DNA of 64,000 bases. It comes from Lytechinus pictus. Lineage: Eukaryota > Echinodermata > Echinoidea > Temnopleuroida > Toxopneustidae. The stretch covers positions 13,366,001-13,430,000 of the forward strand of contig NC_087257.1 in assembly GCF_037042905.1 (NCBI RefSeq), read 5' to 3'. Positions 1-10,904 of this stretch are shown here, piece after piece (within the stretch, counting starts at the first letter, position 1; each line of letters begins with the position of its first letter). The translations under genes and the position numbers were made by a program. Below the pieces are notes generated by a model that was not told where the DNA came from, searched no databases, and was given only the letters and a program-made list of their open reading frames with translations.

Positions 1-1777
1 AAATCGGTCAACAGTTTCATCGATGTGTAAAAATTATCGATATAAAGTTTGTAGCCTTGGTGCAACAAGTTTTCACAGAGACTGAAAACCACATCGTAGC
101 TCAGCCCATTCTCGGAAGCTTGTTCTCGTCGTCCAATGTACACGTCAAAGTCAAACGTGTATCCGGTTTTAGAGTCCGCCACCACCCAAAGCTTGAAGCC
201 CCATTTCGTTGGCTTATCGCGAATGTACTGCCTTATTGAGAAGCGTCCTTTTGACCGCACCATTCGCTCATCAATAGCGATATGTTCATGGGGCTGATAC
301 AATGCCTGGCACGTCTGCTTCATGTGGTCAAGAAGAAAACGAACTTTGCGTAACACATCATTGGGATCCTCTGTGTCAGGAACAACGACATGAAGAAAAC
401 TCATAATCGCCTTGTACCGATCCCTGGACATGAACGATCGCGACCATGAACCATGGTATAGCGTCGCTGTCGACCAGTAGCTCTCTATGTCTGGAAAGCG
501 TGCAAGACCCATGTAGATAAGTAGTCCGATCAAGCTCCACATCTCATCAACTGTCACTGGATTCCAGGTCCCATCACTAGAGGCATAGGTTGAGTTATTG
601 GCTATGTGGGCATTTGCGTATTTATTTGTATAATCACAAATTTGTTGGATTACTTCGATGGTGAAGAAGAGCTTGAAAAAATCTTGTGCAGTCGTCATTG
701 TGGCAGCACCCTGTCTTGTCCTCACATTCTCCAACTGTGCTCCTGAAGGTCGATTAGACCTGAACTTCAATTCTCGCTTGGCAGGGCCATTGCCATCTCG
801 GTCATCATAGGACTTGTACTGGACTCTCCTGTGATGAAATAACGAAAAAAGAAAGCTTACATTAGACCTCAACTGCATAGGCTTATAAAAAAATGGAATA
901 CATCAGGCCTAGAATTATACACGGAAAATAAGATGAAAATAAAATGAAATGAAAAAAAAAAAATAAAGAGAAATCTACATATTATCAAATGATGCAATAA
1001 TGGGACCGCAATAATATATCCTTTTTTTTAAACTAGAATTTCTGATAAGGGAGGGGTGAGGTTTTTGGTGCCCCCTGTAAAAAAAAAAATGAAGAAAAAC
1101 AACAATGAGAGTGAGAGTGGGTGACAATTTTTTTATCTTGGGGGGGGGGGGGGATTGCAGTTCATCAGTCATCAGGATGCAAACCAAAGAACCTTTTTTT
1201 TTTTTTTTTTTGCTGGAAAGACCATTGTTAGTCCTTATTTTGGCAGTGTCTTTATTTGTTCTCATCATTTCAGTCTAAAAACTCCCGTATAACACTTTGT
1301 AATGCTAATATTCATATGTTTTAGCTACCATTCCCAAATAAACATCCAACCGGAAGTTGAAAATTTAAATGTCCGTGCACTTCCGGTTTCGAAAATGATC
1401 GGGACAGGTGACAGTTTTATCAATAGTAAACATAATTAGGCCGGTATTTCCCAATAAAACATAATATTTCACAAAAATATTAACTTTTACACGGAATATT
1501 AGCTTCCACTAGTGTTTTTATTGAAATAAAATGATAAAATAAGGAGGTAAACTTACTGAGTTTGTCTTGCAGCAGTAGCTCTCCTTCCGCCTCGCTGACG
1601 GCCACGTACGGCCCTTCGTGGTGCCTGCACACGGGATGTTGAAGGAGCATCATTATCGGATGAATTATCATCCGAAATGTCAGTATAATCTGAAGAATCA
1701 TCACTCAAACCCCTGTTCAGGTCTGACTCTTCCCCTGAATCCAAGACTGAAACCATTTCAACATCGCTATCATCCAT
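1..1777 (-). CDS. piggyBac-type transposase, two exons, C-terminus beyond window edge
   Basis: Cut-and-paste DNA transposase of the piggyBac (DDE_Tnp_1_7, PGBD-like) family. Exon 1 (1777-1557) starts at an ATG and encodes a Ser/Asp/Glu-rich then Arg-rich N-terminus, as usual for the family. It ends at a GTAAGT donor (1556-1551). Exon 2 begins at 828 after a CAG-like acceptor and stays open to base 1. The two join in the same frame (two bases plus one base). Exon 2 shows the family phrases TTAQDFFKLFF, then IDERMVRSKGR with the first catalytic Asp (about residue 260), KWGFKLWV, and DNFYTS with the second Asp (about residue 338). The 78-residue spacing equals that of Trichoplusia piggyBac (D268/D346). 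The third Asp and the cysteine-rich tail would lie outside the window. No stop or frameshift is seen in the visible 349 residues, so this copy may be recent or domesticated. Confidence 0.88.
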
Positions 1778-2077
1778 TTTGAACGATTTTTCTTCGGAGG
1801 GACAATGATCAAAATCAGCGAGTCGCGAACGTAAACATGCACCGCGATGCCCACGCGCTGAAGCTAGCAGGGACCTGCCTGAATGAAAAAGACGTCTCTT
1901 ATTTCAGTTGTCCGGAAAATACTGATCGTTTCCGGAAATGTCCATATTTATACTTTTGAGGTATATTTCGAGGATATACGATGTTTTACGGAGATTCTAC
2001 GAACGGGGAAAGTTTGTTGACACGGAGCTCCGGTCATATATGACCGGGATTTCGTGGCACCGTTGGATAAGAGTTAA
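1..2077 (-). mobile_element. piggyBac transposon, 5' end at a TTAA site
   Basis: The element carrying the transposase. About 300 bp upstream of the start codon the minus strand reads TTAA (2074-2077) followed by CTCTTATCCAACGGTGCC, which resembles piggyBac ends (TTAA target then a C-rich terminal repeat). About 25 bp further in is a perfect 18-bp palindrome, CCGGTCATATATGACCGG (2031-2048). The opposite end is outside the window, so the terminal repeat cannot be checked by pairing. The boundary is therefore inferred. Confidence 0.55.
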
Positions 2078-3640
2078 AAAACTGTTCAATATCTTTAAAA
2101 TCTGACATTATCAACATCAAAAGCAACCTAAAATGAATCTACCCTAGATCTATAATGTAAATTTCTTTAGGATGAGATCAGTATTTATTAAAATATTGAC
2201 AAAATATCGGCAACTTTGTCACCGTTACTTAGCGCCCGTTCAGAAAAAATCCGAACTTCTCAGCAAGCATCAGGAAATCATAATTTTGCAAGCAGATATC
2301 ATAAAAAATGTGAGTAAAATGTGATACTGACCGATTCTATAGCATTTTGCCATCGATCTGATATGAATATCTCACTATTTGAGCTTGAATTTTTGTTTGA
2401 ATCTCCACAAGAATTTTGTCCAGGAAGTTAATTGGGATGGTTGTGTCGTACATGACTTCTTTTCATGTAAGAAACTATGCATTGTATATTTCTTTTTATT
2501 GTTTCGTTTGATCTTTAGAGTCATCACTATGAAGCCCTTTGCTGAATGGTTAATGCATAAAGTGATTACTGAACAACAAAAATGGGGATATGAGATCAAT
2601 TTTGATTTCAAGAAAATGATTTCTGCAAGTCTAAAAGAATGGGGAGTACTAAATTGAAAAGTAAAAAACAATAACACTTAAAAATTTGGAGGAAAAATTT
2701 ACAAATCATCTATAAAGAACAAAAACAGAAGGAAAATTATGATATTTTTTTAGCTGGAAATAGCAGGAAAATAGTGAAAAGCTTTTTAAGAAGAGAAAAT
2801 AGCTAAAAAATAGCAGGAAAATAGTACAAAAAATTGTACAGAGTAGCTGCATGCATGGCCTGCAGGAGCAAAAAAGACATCAAGAACTGGAAATAGCAGG
2901 AAAATAGTACAAAGAGTAGCTGGCCTGCACAGGAGCAAAAAATAGCAATAAAATAAGAGAAGCAAATTTTTGTCAAGCATGGTAAAAATATTGAAAAAAT
3001 AGGAAATAGTGTAGAATAGTCTTATTTTTCACTATTTTTTTTGAAAATAGATAAAAAATATTCCACCACGTAGAAAAATTCAGAAAAATATTCTAAAAAT
3101 AGTGTGATTTTTACACTATTTTTAAAGAAAATAGCCGAAAAATATATATCACAAAATCAGGAAATAGCCAAAAAATATAGGGCGAATAGTCAAATAATAT
3201 ATTTTTCTGCTGGTAAAAATGACTGGGGTTCAGATGCCGGCCTACTTATCTGAAACTTGAAGATTTGAATCTGACAATCTGTAGGTCTACTCTAAGTTTC
3301 GGCATTTAGGGAAAGGGGGGGGGGGGGTGGGATGGATGAGAACTAAGTTAAAGTTTTTTACCCGAATATATTACACATTTAGCAAATTAAGTATTCTTTG
3401 AGTTCAGGAAAATCTTTCGACTATCTAATAATTGCCCCTACCGTAGGTGAAACGCCCAATCACAATTCAAACGCGGACAATAACTTCCCAGGAAGGTTCG
3501 TTCTGTTACTCAAAGAATTTGTTCCAAGTCCTATCCATTTTGATTTGACCCAGAATTTTATCAATCATTCTGGTATTGTCGTTAAATATATATAACAATT
3601 GAAACATTTTGATTACTTACATAAAAACAAATGAAAGTAC
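2078..3640. repeat. gene-free AT-rich stretch with an ATAGCAGGAAAATAG repeat cluster
   Basis: No credible coding sequence. From about 2745 to 3200 the plus strand repeats degenerate forms of AAATAGCAGGAAAATAGT and AAAATAG at irregular spacing, with some copies facing the other way (CTATTTT). There is a poly-G run near 3317-3327. The rest (2078-2740 and 3200-3640) is AT-rich unique-looking DNA. Confidence 0.6.
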
Positions 3641-3730
3641 AAAATAAAAAATGCCTTGACAAAGCCTTGAAAATGCCTTGAAATTTCAAGGCTCAAATTC
3701 CTCAAGGCCAAGGCTTTGAAAAAGTAGACC

Positions 3731-3957
3731 TTAAGTGGGTGACACGACATCTGCTCCTGCGACAATTGCTCCGGCCTTAATATCTCAGAAGGCATAGGAT
3801 TAGAGTTAGGATTGTGATAGAGTTTTTGGTTCAGAATATTGTAATGATTACGATTAGGGTTTATTTAGTTTTGGACGTTAGGTTTTATGTTTTGCTTAAT
3901 GTGTAGATTTTCCATCGGAGCAATTGTCGCCGGAGCAAATGTCATGGAACCCTTAAG
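3731..3957. mobile_element. MITE-like element with about 45-bp inverted ends
   Basis: The left end (3731-3774) and the reverse complement of the right end (3911-3957) share TTAAG, then GACAT, YTGCTCC and GCGACAATTGCTCCG, in the same order. The middle, about 140 bp, is simple TTAGGGTTAG-like sequence. It encodes nothing and looks like a non-autonomous DNA transposon. I did not identify a target-site duplication with certainty. Just to the left (3650-3720) is a short CCTTGAAA-rich direct/inverted repeat. Confidence 0.6.
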
Positions 3958-4134
3958 TGATTTAGAGCAAAACGCATTTGCATAATCAAAATTAAAAAAA
4001 CAACTTTAATCTGAAATGAGCAATGAATATTTCATGTAAAATACCCCCACCCAAACAATTGAAGAATTCAAACAATGTAAGGTAGGGTTACAATAACCCT
4101 TTTTTCGTTAATTTGACCTACCTCATGTTCTGTA

Positions 4135-4562
4135 TTAAAACAGTGATGGATAGTTGTCCTTGATCCCCTTGGGAGATATAACCCTCTTTACTATTTCCTG
4201 TCTTCTGTCTGCAAGTGTTATTTCCATCAGGTGTGACACTTCTTTGAAATCTGGACGCTTCTTTAGAATTTCCAGCTGAAGCCACTTCTTGTGTTTCAGA
4301 ATAGAGTTATTGTCTTCTGAAAAGGTTCTTGCTGTTGAATAGTTCCTCATTACCCCACATGTGAGGGTAGCATGGGGGTGTTATTTTCTTTGGCAGGTGT
4401 GCTTGTCGGGAATTCATGAGTCTGCACCTTCCTCTTACTTGCTTTAAGTTACCATGGAGCTATTATAGCTCCATGCTTTAACTACAAGCATTTCTCTGAT
4501 CTCTGGGTCTCTCTTTCTTGCATTCTGGAACTTTCTTGTTGGTCCACAGTTCCTGAAAATTT
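4135..4562 (-). pseudogene. decayed SAMD3-like 'ELW-KFQN-DRR' exon
   Basis: A broken copy of the exon seen intact at 35928-36315. A splice-acceptor-like TTTTCAG precedes GAACTGTGG (ELW). Then KFQNARKRDPEIREML is read after a one-base frame change, followed by a stop. Further on, 4350-4138 encodes SEDNNSILKHKKWLQLEILK, KKRPDFKEV and DRRQEIV, which line up with the other two copies in the window. At least one frameshift and one stop break it. It sits directly next to the Helitron helicase relic on the same strand, so it could be host sequence captured or invaded by that element. Confidence 0.6.
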
Positions 4563-4799
4563 ACAAAATATTACATTATGAATACTAAATAAGTATCAGA
4601 TAGGCATATGATCTCTTGAAGTGTCTTTTCAATAATTTGCTTCGTTGTGGTTTCCATGGTTCTGTACAAACTGATATATACCTGAAGAAATCTATGAAAG
4701 AATGTCATGGAACACTACATTATCAGTGTAAACACCATCTTTTTGAGGGAACTGGCCATTTCATGTTAGTATACTGATGTTTCTTTTTTCTCCAACCCG

Positions 4800-5730
4800 A
4801 CTCATTCAACATAGAGTTGGCCATGGGAGAAGAAGTCTTTTGAGAGGTACAATCCAACTCTAAATAGAGTCTGTCCTTGCGATTTGTTTGCTGTCATGGC
4901 AAAACATGGCTTGATTGGAAATGGCTTCTCTGCATCTGGAATGAAATCGAGTTGTGTCTGAAGGCGAGATGGGAATTCTAGGAATGAAAATCTGCTTCCC
5001 TGCATGGACACCCATAGCAACAGTTGCTTCAATCACATGGTCATACATGCTGTTGATCAGATATCTTGTTCCATTCCAGTGGCCATTTGCAGGATCAAGA
5101 TTTCTCAGAAGCATGATTGGACACCCTATTTTGAGACAAAGAATGTGTGGTGGCATCCCTGTAGATATTGTATTGAGGAACTCCAGAGGGTATTGCTGAT
5201 GATTCTCACAATTCAGGACCTTGTCAGAGCTGATGTACCCTCTGAGTTAAACTGAGAACCTGTCCATCATGATTTTGTTCACATCATTTGTAGCCTGGTT
5301 TGTTGGGCATACATGTAGTATCCCACGTGAACAAAGCCACTGTGGAGAAGCATACTCTCTATCCAGCGAGTCAAACACAAAGTCACACAGATCATTGAGT
5401 TTTCCTCCTTCAATGAGTATGTCGGCATCAAGTCTAATCTTGTTTTCCACAGGGATATTGCCTTCACCAATACACAGCAGTGTATCAGCATAACTGTCCC
5501 CTCCACTTACTGAACTCTTATGTTGGTTACCAGTTTCTTGACTGTGAAATGCTGCCAGAGTGGAGATGTTTCGAGACCTGCATTAATGATTTCCGGTTGA
5601 CTGCCTCGACATACAACAGAAAGAATTTGTCTCCAGTCTCTCAATATCTCTCAATGTTCTGTCAATAGCCTCATACACTTCCAAAAGACTGCAGCGTCGA
5701 AATATCCAGATGGATATGTTTTGAGCAGCT
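4800..5730 (-). pseudogene. Helitron/PIF1-type DNA helicase fragment
   Basis: C-terminal third of a PIF1-family helicase of the kind carried by Helitron rolling-circle transposons, in at least three frames. In order on the minus strand: VYEAIDRTLRDI (about 5700-5660), INAGLETSPLWQHF then KLVTNIRV (about 5590-5515), CDFVFDSLDREYASPQWL and RGILHVCPTNQATNDVN (5400-5260), LKIGCPIMLLRNLDPANG then WNGTRYLI (5140-5060), and finally CFAMTANKSQGQTL with VGLYLSK and FSHGQLYVE (4905-4802). The Ser-Gln-Gly-Gln box is the helicase C-terminal motif. No Walker A or Rep domain remains. It is a dead relic. Confidence 0.75.
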
Positions 5731-6085
5731 AGGGCAGTGCAAGCTGGTTATTTGAAGCATTTTATTCTCTTTTATTTGATACCAAAATCATTAATTTGGA
5801 TAACGGGATCATGTGTCAGAAATGCGTTGAACTTTGATTTTTCCCTCAAAACTATGACCAGTTTTGGCTGTGTGAATGCAGTGAAAAGGGTAAAATTGTT
5901 TAGCTCTGTGAGTGTGACTGTATGTGCGTGTGCAGTGCAGTCACCCTTCTGATTTTTGAAAGTTCACTGAACATGCTGAACTCCCTACCATCATGACCAT
6001 GCGGCCTAGATCTTGATACATTTGGATAGGTTAGATCTATACAAATTAGTCTAGGCCTATACAAACAATTAAATAAACATGTATC
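5731..6085. other. gene-free spacer
   Basis: No coding sequence, RNA gene or clear repeat is visible here. It is ordinary AT-rich DNA between the helicase relic and the next exon-like stretch. Confidence 0.5.
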
Positions 6086-6089
6086 TCAC

Positions 6090-6290
6090 CTGAAAAATGG
6101 ACCACGCGGGCAACACACTGTTTTGTGACTTTCCCCTTCTTCGACTTGTTGTTGGTCCAATCGACCAGGACCTCACAGTCAAAATCCCAATCATTGTTAA
6201 AACTAAAAGCGTCATGATCATCCTCATTACAAATGAGGTTTGTTTTCCCAATCTCCACAGTTCCCTCTTCAAAAATCGTACAAACAGTAC
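6090..6290 (-). other. possible exon with a BEN-protein-like N-terminal module
   Basis: An open stretch that reads VEIGKTNLICNEDD, then CEVLVDWTNNKSKKGK and CVARVVHFSG, ending at a good splice donor (CAG then GTGAGA, exon end 6090). The pattern of a charged linker, a V-x-V-x-W strand and an A-x-V-x-x-F/L-G ending resembles the N-terminal module found before BEN domains in some animal proteins. The resemblance is weak and no partner exon is identified nearby. A separate BEN-like exon lies at 24452-24600 on the same strand. Confidence 0.25.
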
Positions 6291-6309
6291 TTCATGATCG
6301 GATTAATTT

Positions 6310-6657
6310 AGATAAAACCTTAGTTTGACAATAGAGTGGTACAGTAGATCCTAGAGTGAATATAGACTCCAACACCTCCTCGTATGCCAGGGTCCCTACA
6401 ATTCACTTCCAAGGTGTACCCGTCAATCCCAAGAATATCTGCATCTGATACATTCCGATTAAATGAAATTTTGATTTAATGCACTCTTCATACAATAATC
6501 TTAGGACATCAATTTTTTTATTTGAAGACCTAATATTTATATGTAAGATTGTGAAAGCTTTTTGGAACTTTGAACATAATTTGCTACCAAATTCAAATGG
6601 AGTCAACTCAAAAGAGTCAATATGAAACAAATTAATGTCTTGGTTGATATCAGCCAT
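6310..6657 (-). pseudogene. LINE endonuclease N-terminal fragment
   Basis: The minus strand encodes FTILHINIRSSNKKIDVLR, the N-terminal signature of the apurinic-type endonuclease of CR1/L2/Jockey-like retrotransposons. After a frame change it reads ADILGIDGYTLEVNCRD then GIRGGVGVYIHSR, the following conserved block. The catalytic Glu region between the blocks is lost, and no reverse transcriptase follows. It is a 5'-part relic with at least one frameshift. Confidence 0.65.
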
Positions 6658-7430
6658 TTTCTCAAGAAAGTTAACATAATGTCATGATGATATGAAAAGG
6701 AAAACTAGACAAGGTGAAGCCGGAAGTTCTCATATTTGATGTCCTCAACCGATTTCAAAGAGGTCATCGGGGGAGCGGAGGGTCTTAAATGTTTCATCTT
6801 TCATTTTGCAGGAGATGTTTCCATTTCTGGATGACACCTGCTTCACACCTGGTGCATTCTTTGCCGCCATCAGCATGGCATAACGAAGAGGGGTCAGACC
6901 TTTGACTCGTCACAGATCACTTTGGCATTGTATTGCCATTTTCTTTTGGCAAATTTACCCTTCCTGAGAGTCTCAGTAAGTTTTACTTTCAGATCAGGAT
7001 CAGTAGGCTTCTCTCGGAACACAAATCTGTGAAAGCAGGCATCATCAGGTCCTATCTTGATTGCTTGAAACATCTAAGAAATATCTGGCTAAGCAAACAA
7101 CATTTTTTCTCCCTGTAATTTAGTAGTCTTTGTCGCAGCCACTATCACTTGGTCGGCGGCCAGCATAAAGTCTGAGGTCTTCAGTGGAGATCCTTTGGGC
7201 ATGGGTAAAGAAACTAGTAAATATATAGTTTTATGACCAGGCTTTCTCTGGAAATGATTCAAAATTCAGTAAACCACACTGACATACATCACATCTACAT
7301 GCCTAAGGTATTGAGGGGGTTGAAACTTGAAAGCTTAAAGTAAAATCACTGAAGTCTTTCATAATTTGTGTATTTCCATTGAAGATCAAGCTACAGTCCC
7401 AATAGGAATTAAGTAGAAATTCAAGCTTTA
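6658..7430. other. mostly gene-free; weak ankyrin-like trace
   Basis: Nothing firm. On the minus strand near 6910-6830, KGLTPLRYAMLMAAKNA resembles one ankyrin repeat (G-x-TPL-x-x-A), but it stands alone and is followed by stops. No other feature is seen. Confidence 0.2.
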
Positions 7431-9000
7431 TGGCCAGCAGCATCAGCAGTTTCCAATTCATCAACTCCCAAGAAGACGTTGATTGGCAATCCACTCTTTA
7501 CATATCGGAGGTACAGTCTCCAGATCCCTGTTGCTCACATCTGTAGAGGAATCCACCAATAGGCTGACATATCTCGCATTGTGGCCTTGTTCTAGTTCTC
7601 GTTTTTGAACATACGTGTAGATGTAATCTGTGAATCTTGAAAAGAACAATAAATAATTACTTTAATTAAATAAATCATCAGCCGAATATTACATGGTGAT
7701 TTATTGAATTTGCTTGCCAATCAGAAGTGAGGATTTTCATTTTGTTAAACCATTTATTTTGTGTTAGGTGGAAGGCCTTTATATCCCCACCCGTCATTTA
7801 ATTTAACTTGTGGGGTGGGAATTGCAGACAAAACAATCATAATCAAAAGTTGATTATTATGGCAAATCGAATAAGGAAGATCAGTGAGGACACCTGTCCT
7901 GCAATGTCTCTAGCCCATCTAGTATCACACTTCTTATCTGCTTCTTTCTTTTTTCCCCTGCATTTTAAAGAATATATTGTTTAATTTAGTTTTTAAGGAA
8001 TGCTCTCCTCAAAGGCGCAGTTGAAGCAATCCAGCATTCTCTTAAAATTAAGAACAGATAATCATAATTGATTCAATCATTCATATCGAATATATTGTTT
8101 GCATGTATTTAGCCAGGCTTAGAGAAATAGATACAATCTCTATATAGTACTGCAGAGAAATAAGTTATTCAAACATGATTGAAAGTTGATTAAAGAATTT
8201 ATCATAAGACCACATACATTTTCCTGTAAAGTTTGAACTAAAAATATGCATTTGAAGTACAATCAAGAGACCCTAATATTTTTTATGATTAATTATATTA
8301 ATCAATTTTGAATATGAAAATATAAAGTTAAAATAAAAAATTGCCTGACCTCCGACAAGCTTGATCGCTAAAATAAGTGGAGCCCAGATCCACACCATTT
8401 GTTTTCTGCAAGTTAAGGATTCCATGATAGGTCGTAAAGGGTAATTCCTCCTTAACCACAAAGTATGCAGTGTTAAATATCTTCACAAGACGCTGGTGTG
8501 CTGTAGCATCCAGTCGCAGTATGTGTTGTGGAATTGTAGACGGCTGTTGCGTAATCCCACGGTCATGAAGTTTCTGAGCCTCTTCACACTCCCTGTGGTG
8601 GCGAGAGCTGTGGTGCTTCTGAAGAGACTGCTTACGAAAGTTCCTACTCCCTGTAAAAAGGGAACCATTCTCGTCAGCAATGGCTGGAAATTTCCTGCAT
8701 ATTGTGCAGAACATGCCAATCTCTTCGTTGTAATCGAGCCATTTTAATTCTTCCTTCCATTGCACTTGAAATTTTCTTGACCGTTTTAGTTCGTAAGCTC
8801 GTTTTGGGTTATCCTGCCGAACTGCCCGTGGAGCTGGAGATCCGTCTTCCTGTCTCGGGCCTGGAGCTGCAACAGTTGGTCAAGGCTGCTCAGGGAACTC
8901 ATCTTCTTGTCTGTAAAGTTGAGTGTCCTCGTCGTCCTCATTGTTTGTATCCTCACACCTTTTCCTTTTGGAAATAAAGCCAAAGGTGGCCAGACTTCTT
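7430..9000 (-). pseudogene. hAT-family (ZNF862/KIAA1586-like) transposase, N-terminal half, broken
   Basis: Two pieces of a hAT transposase-like protein. The first (about 8990-8348) starts with SLATFGFISKRKR, has an in-frame TGA near 8890, then RKFQVQWKEELKWLDY, the zinc-finger-like GMFCTICRKF with the later Cys/His partners in HHSSRHH, and EELPFTTYHGILNLQK. It ends near a GTCAGG donor-like site. The second (about 7640-7440) carries HNARYVSLLVDSSTDVSN, the family DxSTD strand with a catalytic-type Asp, then after a one-base shift GLPINVFLGVDELETADAAG. The C-terminal dimerisation domain is absent. A C-terminal half of the same family occurs at 18198-20475, but upstream on this strand, so it belongs to another copy. 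Confidence 0.72.
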
Positions 9001-9055
9001 TAGCTCATGACAACTTATCAAATAATCGTCACTAAATCCCTCCTCGGGCGAGGGC

Positions 9056-9487
9056 CTAGCGTGGCATTGGCATGTGGATTATAGTTCCGTGAACACCAGA
9101 CGCATTCGCCTGCCCATTGCTCACATGAGATTCCGGAGGCGGGTAAAAGTCAAATTGGTATGGGTCCGGAATTTGGGGGCCGCGAAGTGTGCTTGTCCTC
9201 ATTCGATGCATCTCCGGCATGGATTGAAATGCTGCCGAGTTATCAACGGGACCCGCCGGCATGGCACCGCTCGCTGAGGGGGTGGTTAGGGATGGAGGTG
9301 CAAAATCAAAATCATCCACCGAAATATCCCCTAAGAATGGGGCTGATGCGAACAGGTCGGGTGTAATTGCCCCATATTTAGATCTGGCCTCGGCGATGAC
9401 TGCGAGACCTGCAGCAGTCATACCAGGCACGGCTGCGAGTTCTATCATAGAACACAAATTGATAGGGAGACGGCCCGACTCTGCCAT
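9056..9487 (-). CDS. small ORF with a helix-hairpin-helix-like N-terminus
   Basis: A clean 143-codon ORF from a true ATG to TAG. The first 35 residues fit a ComEA-type helix-hairpin-helix: LPINLCSMIELAAVPGM, then A-rich helix, then EARSKYGAIT and DLF. This motif binds DNA non-specifically. The remaining 100 residues are Pro/Gly/Ser-rich and look disordered. Base composition is clearly more G+C- and CpG-rich than the flanks. Similar helix-hairpin-helix starts are known at the N-terminus of gag-like proteins in invertebrate retroelements, so it may be a mobile-element leftover. It lies some 60 bp upstream of the hAT N-terminal relic on the same strand. Function unknown. Confidence 0.45.
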   Translation of the reverse strand: MAESGRLPINLCSMIELAAVPGMTAAGLAVIAEARSKYGAITPDLFASAPFLGDISVDDFDFAPPSLTTPSASGAMPAGPVDNSAAFQSMPEMHRMRTSTLRGPQIPDPYQFDFYPPPESHVSNGQANASGVHGTIIHMPMPR

Positions 9488-9834
9488 TTAATCAATAATC
9501 TGATTACGCCTATTAGTATCAATGATCCTTACTGTGGAAAGAATAAATCTACCAATACTTGAATCAGTTCAGCTCTGAAAATTACTCCAGCATGACACGC
9601 TACTAGAAGGAACCGTAGGAGACGCAACCTCCCTCTGATTTCAATTATGAAACTGATCGTTGGAATTATTTTCATCCATGTACTGGATGAGTCGCTAAAT
9701 TGATTTTTTTTATTTACCGATCCCCATATTTTTAAGGCAAAAATGAATCTCATTTTTGTTAATTTCAAGCGAAAAATTTGAATTTGGATGGGTCAAATTT
9801 GGCGGGAAAACTTATTTGATCCCAGATTGATTTT

Positions 9835-10340
9835 TGCAATTCTTTACAATATACGCCACAATAAAAAGGTACCACGCCTCAGGAAGATCTGTTGACGCAG
9901 CAACTTGAATTTTTCATACCTGACGGAATGTCCTTCATCCCTTAGTTCAATATATGGATACACTAATGGGCATTTGCCCTTCTTAGAAGATATCTATGGC
10001 AGACCTCACTGTGGCAAAATGTCCATTTTGTCCAATTTGTTGACATGCCTACTTGAGTTGATTGATACACCTCATAGTTGGTCTTGGAAGTTTCAACTCT
10101 CTTTTAAGTCAAACACCATAACCTCCAAGAAAGACAGTGTGTTTTGCAACTCTTTAGGATATTTCATCTCGTATACAAATATGCCACAATGAGAAGGCAC
10201 TATGCCTCGGGAATATCTGTTGCCACAGCGACTTGAATTTCTTCACACATGATCGAATATCCATCATTGACACATTTCACTTGAATGTGTGGATGCATCA
10301 TTGGTTTGACTTTAGCAGCCTGAACTTGCTCTGGATCAGA
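9835..10340 (-). pseudogene. two tandem relics of the SAMD3-like last exon
   Basis: Copy 1 (10340-10080) starts after a TTTCAG acceptor with SDPEQVQAAK, then KPMMHPHIQVKCVNDGYS, EEIQVAVATDIPEA, a stop, and after frame changes YEMKYPKELQNTLSFLE, the hallmark C-terminal block (Y-P-K-E-L). Copy 2 (about 9990-9835) repeats PYIELRDEG and, after a frame change, STDLPEAWYLFIVAY. The two stretches are visibly similar at DNA level (CACAAT-AGGYACYAYGCCTC). Both are dead. They show local exon duplication before decay. Confidence 0.6.
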
Positions 10341-10904
10341 CTGAAATGCAAGCAAATATATGAAACGTTGTTACCGTAAAATAATTCGTACATTTCAGAC
10401 AGGCGCAAAGGAACCACGTGCCTCATGCAATTTGTACAAGATTCTTGGTTAGCACAAGAGTAGGCATTACAAAAACAAATTTGTTAGAAATGAAATTAAG
10501 AAGATCCATTGACATCTGTTACTGCAAAACTATTCATCAGCAAGGAGTCTGATCCATCTCATGAGCCATCTAAAGAACTTTTTCCATAAGAAACACAAAT
10601 ATTTATTCATTTTACGTAGACTCTGAAAATCAGTCATTCTGAAGGATGATCATTAGAATTGAGGTTACACTGTACATGAACATGTATATTTCAATGAGAG
10701 AGCATTTTTCTGTAGAGGGTGATCTAAGGGTCTGGACACTGATTATGAAACTGTATACACAATCATATATGTATAGCAGTCCAATTAGCAGTAATACCAT
10801 ATATTACCTTAGATATGAAAATGTTTACAACTGACAATAACGAAAAAAACCCACCTGAGCCTAAAATTTCTAAAACTGTTAAGTGTTGTGTCCGTCTACA
10901 CTGT

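Noticed and set aside
6826-6910. Single ankyrin-like repeat
   Set aside because: Only one unit, followed by stops; too weak to name a gene.
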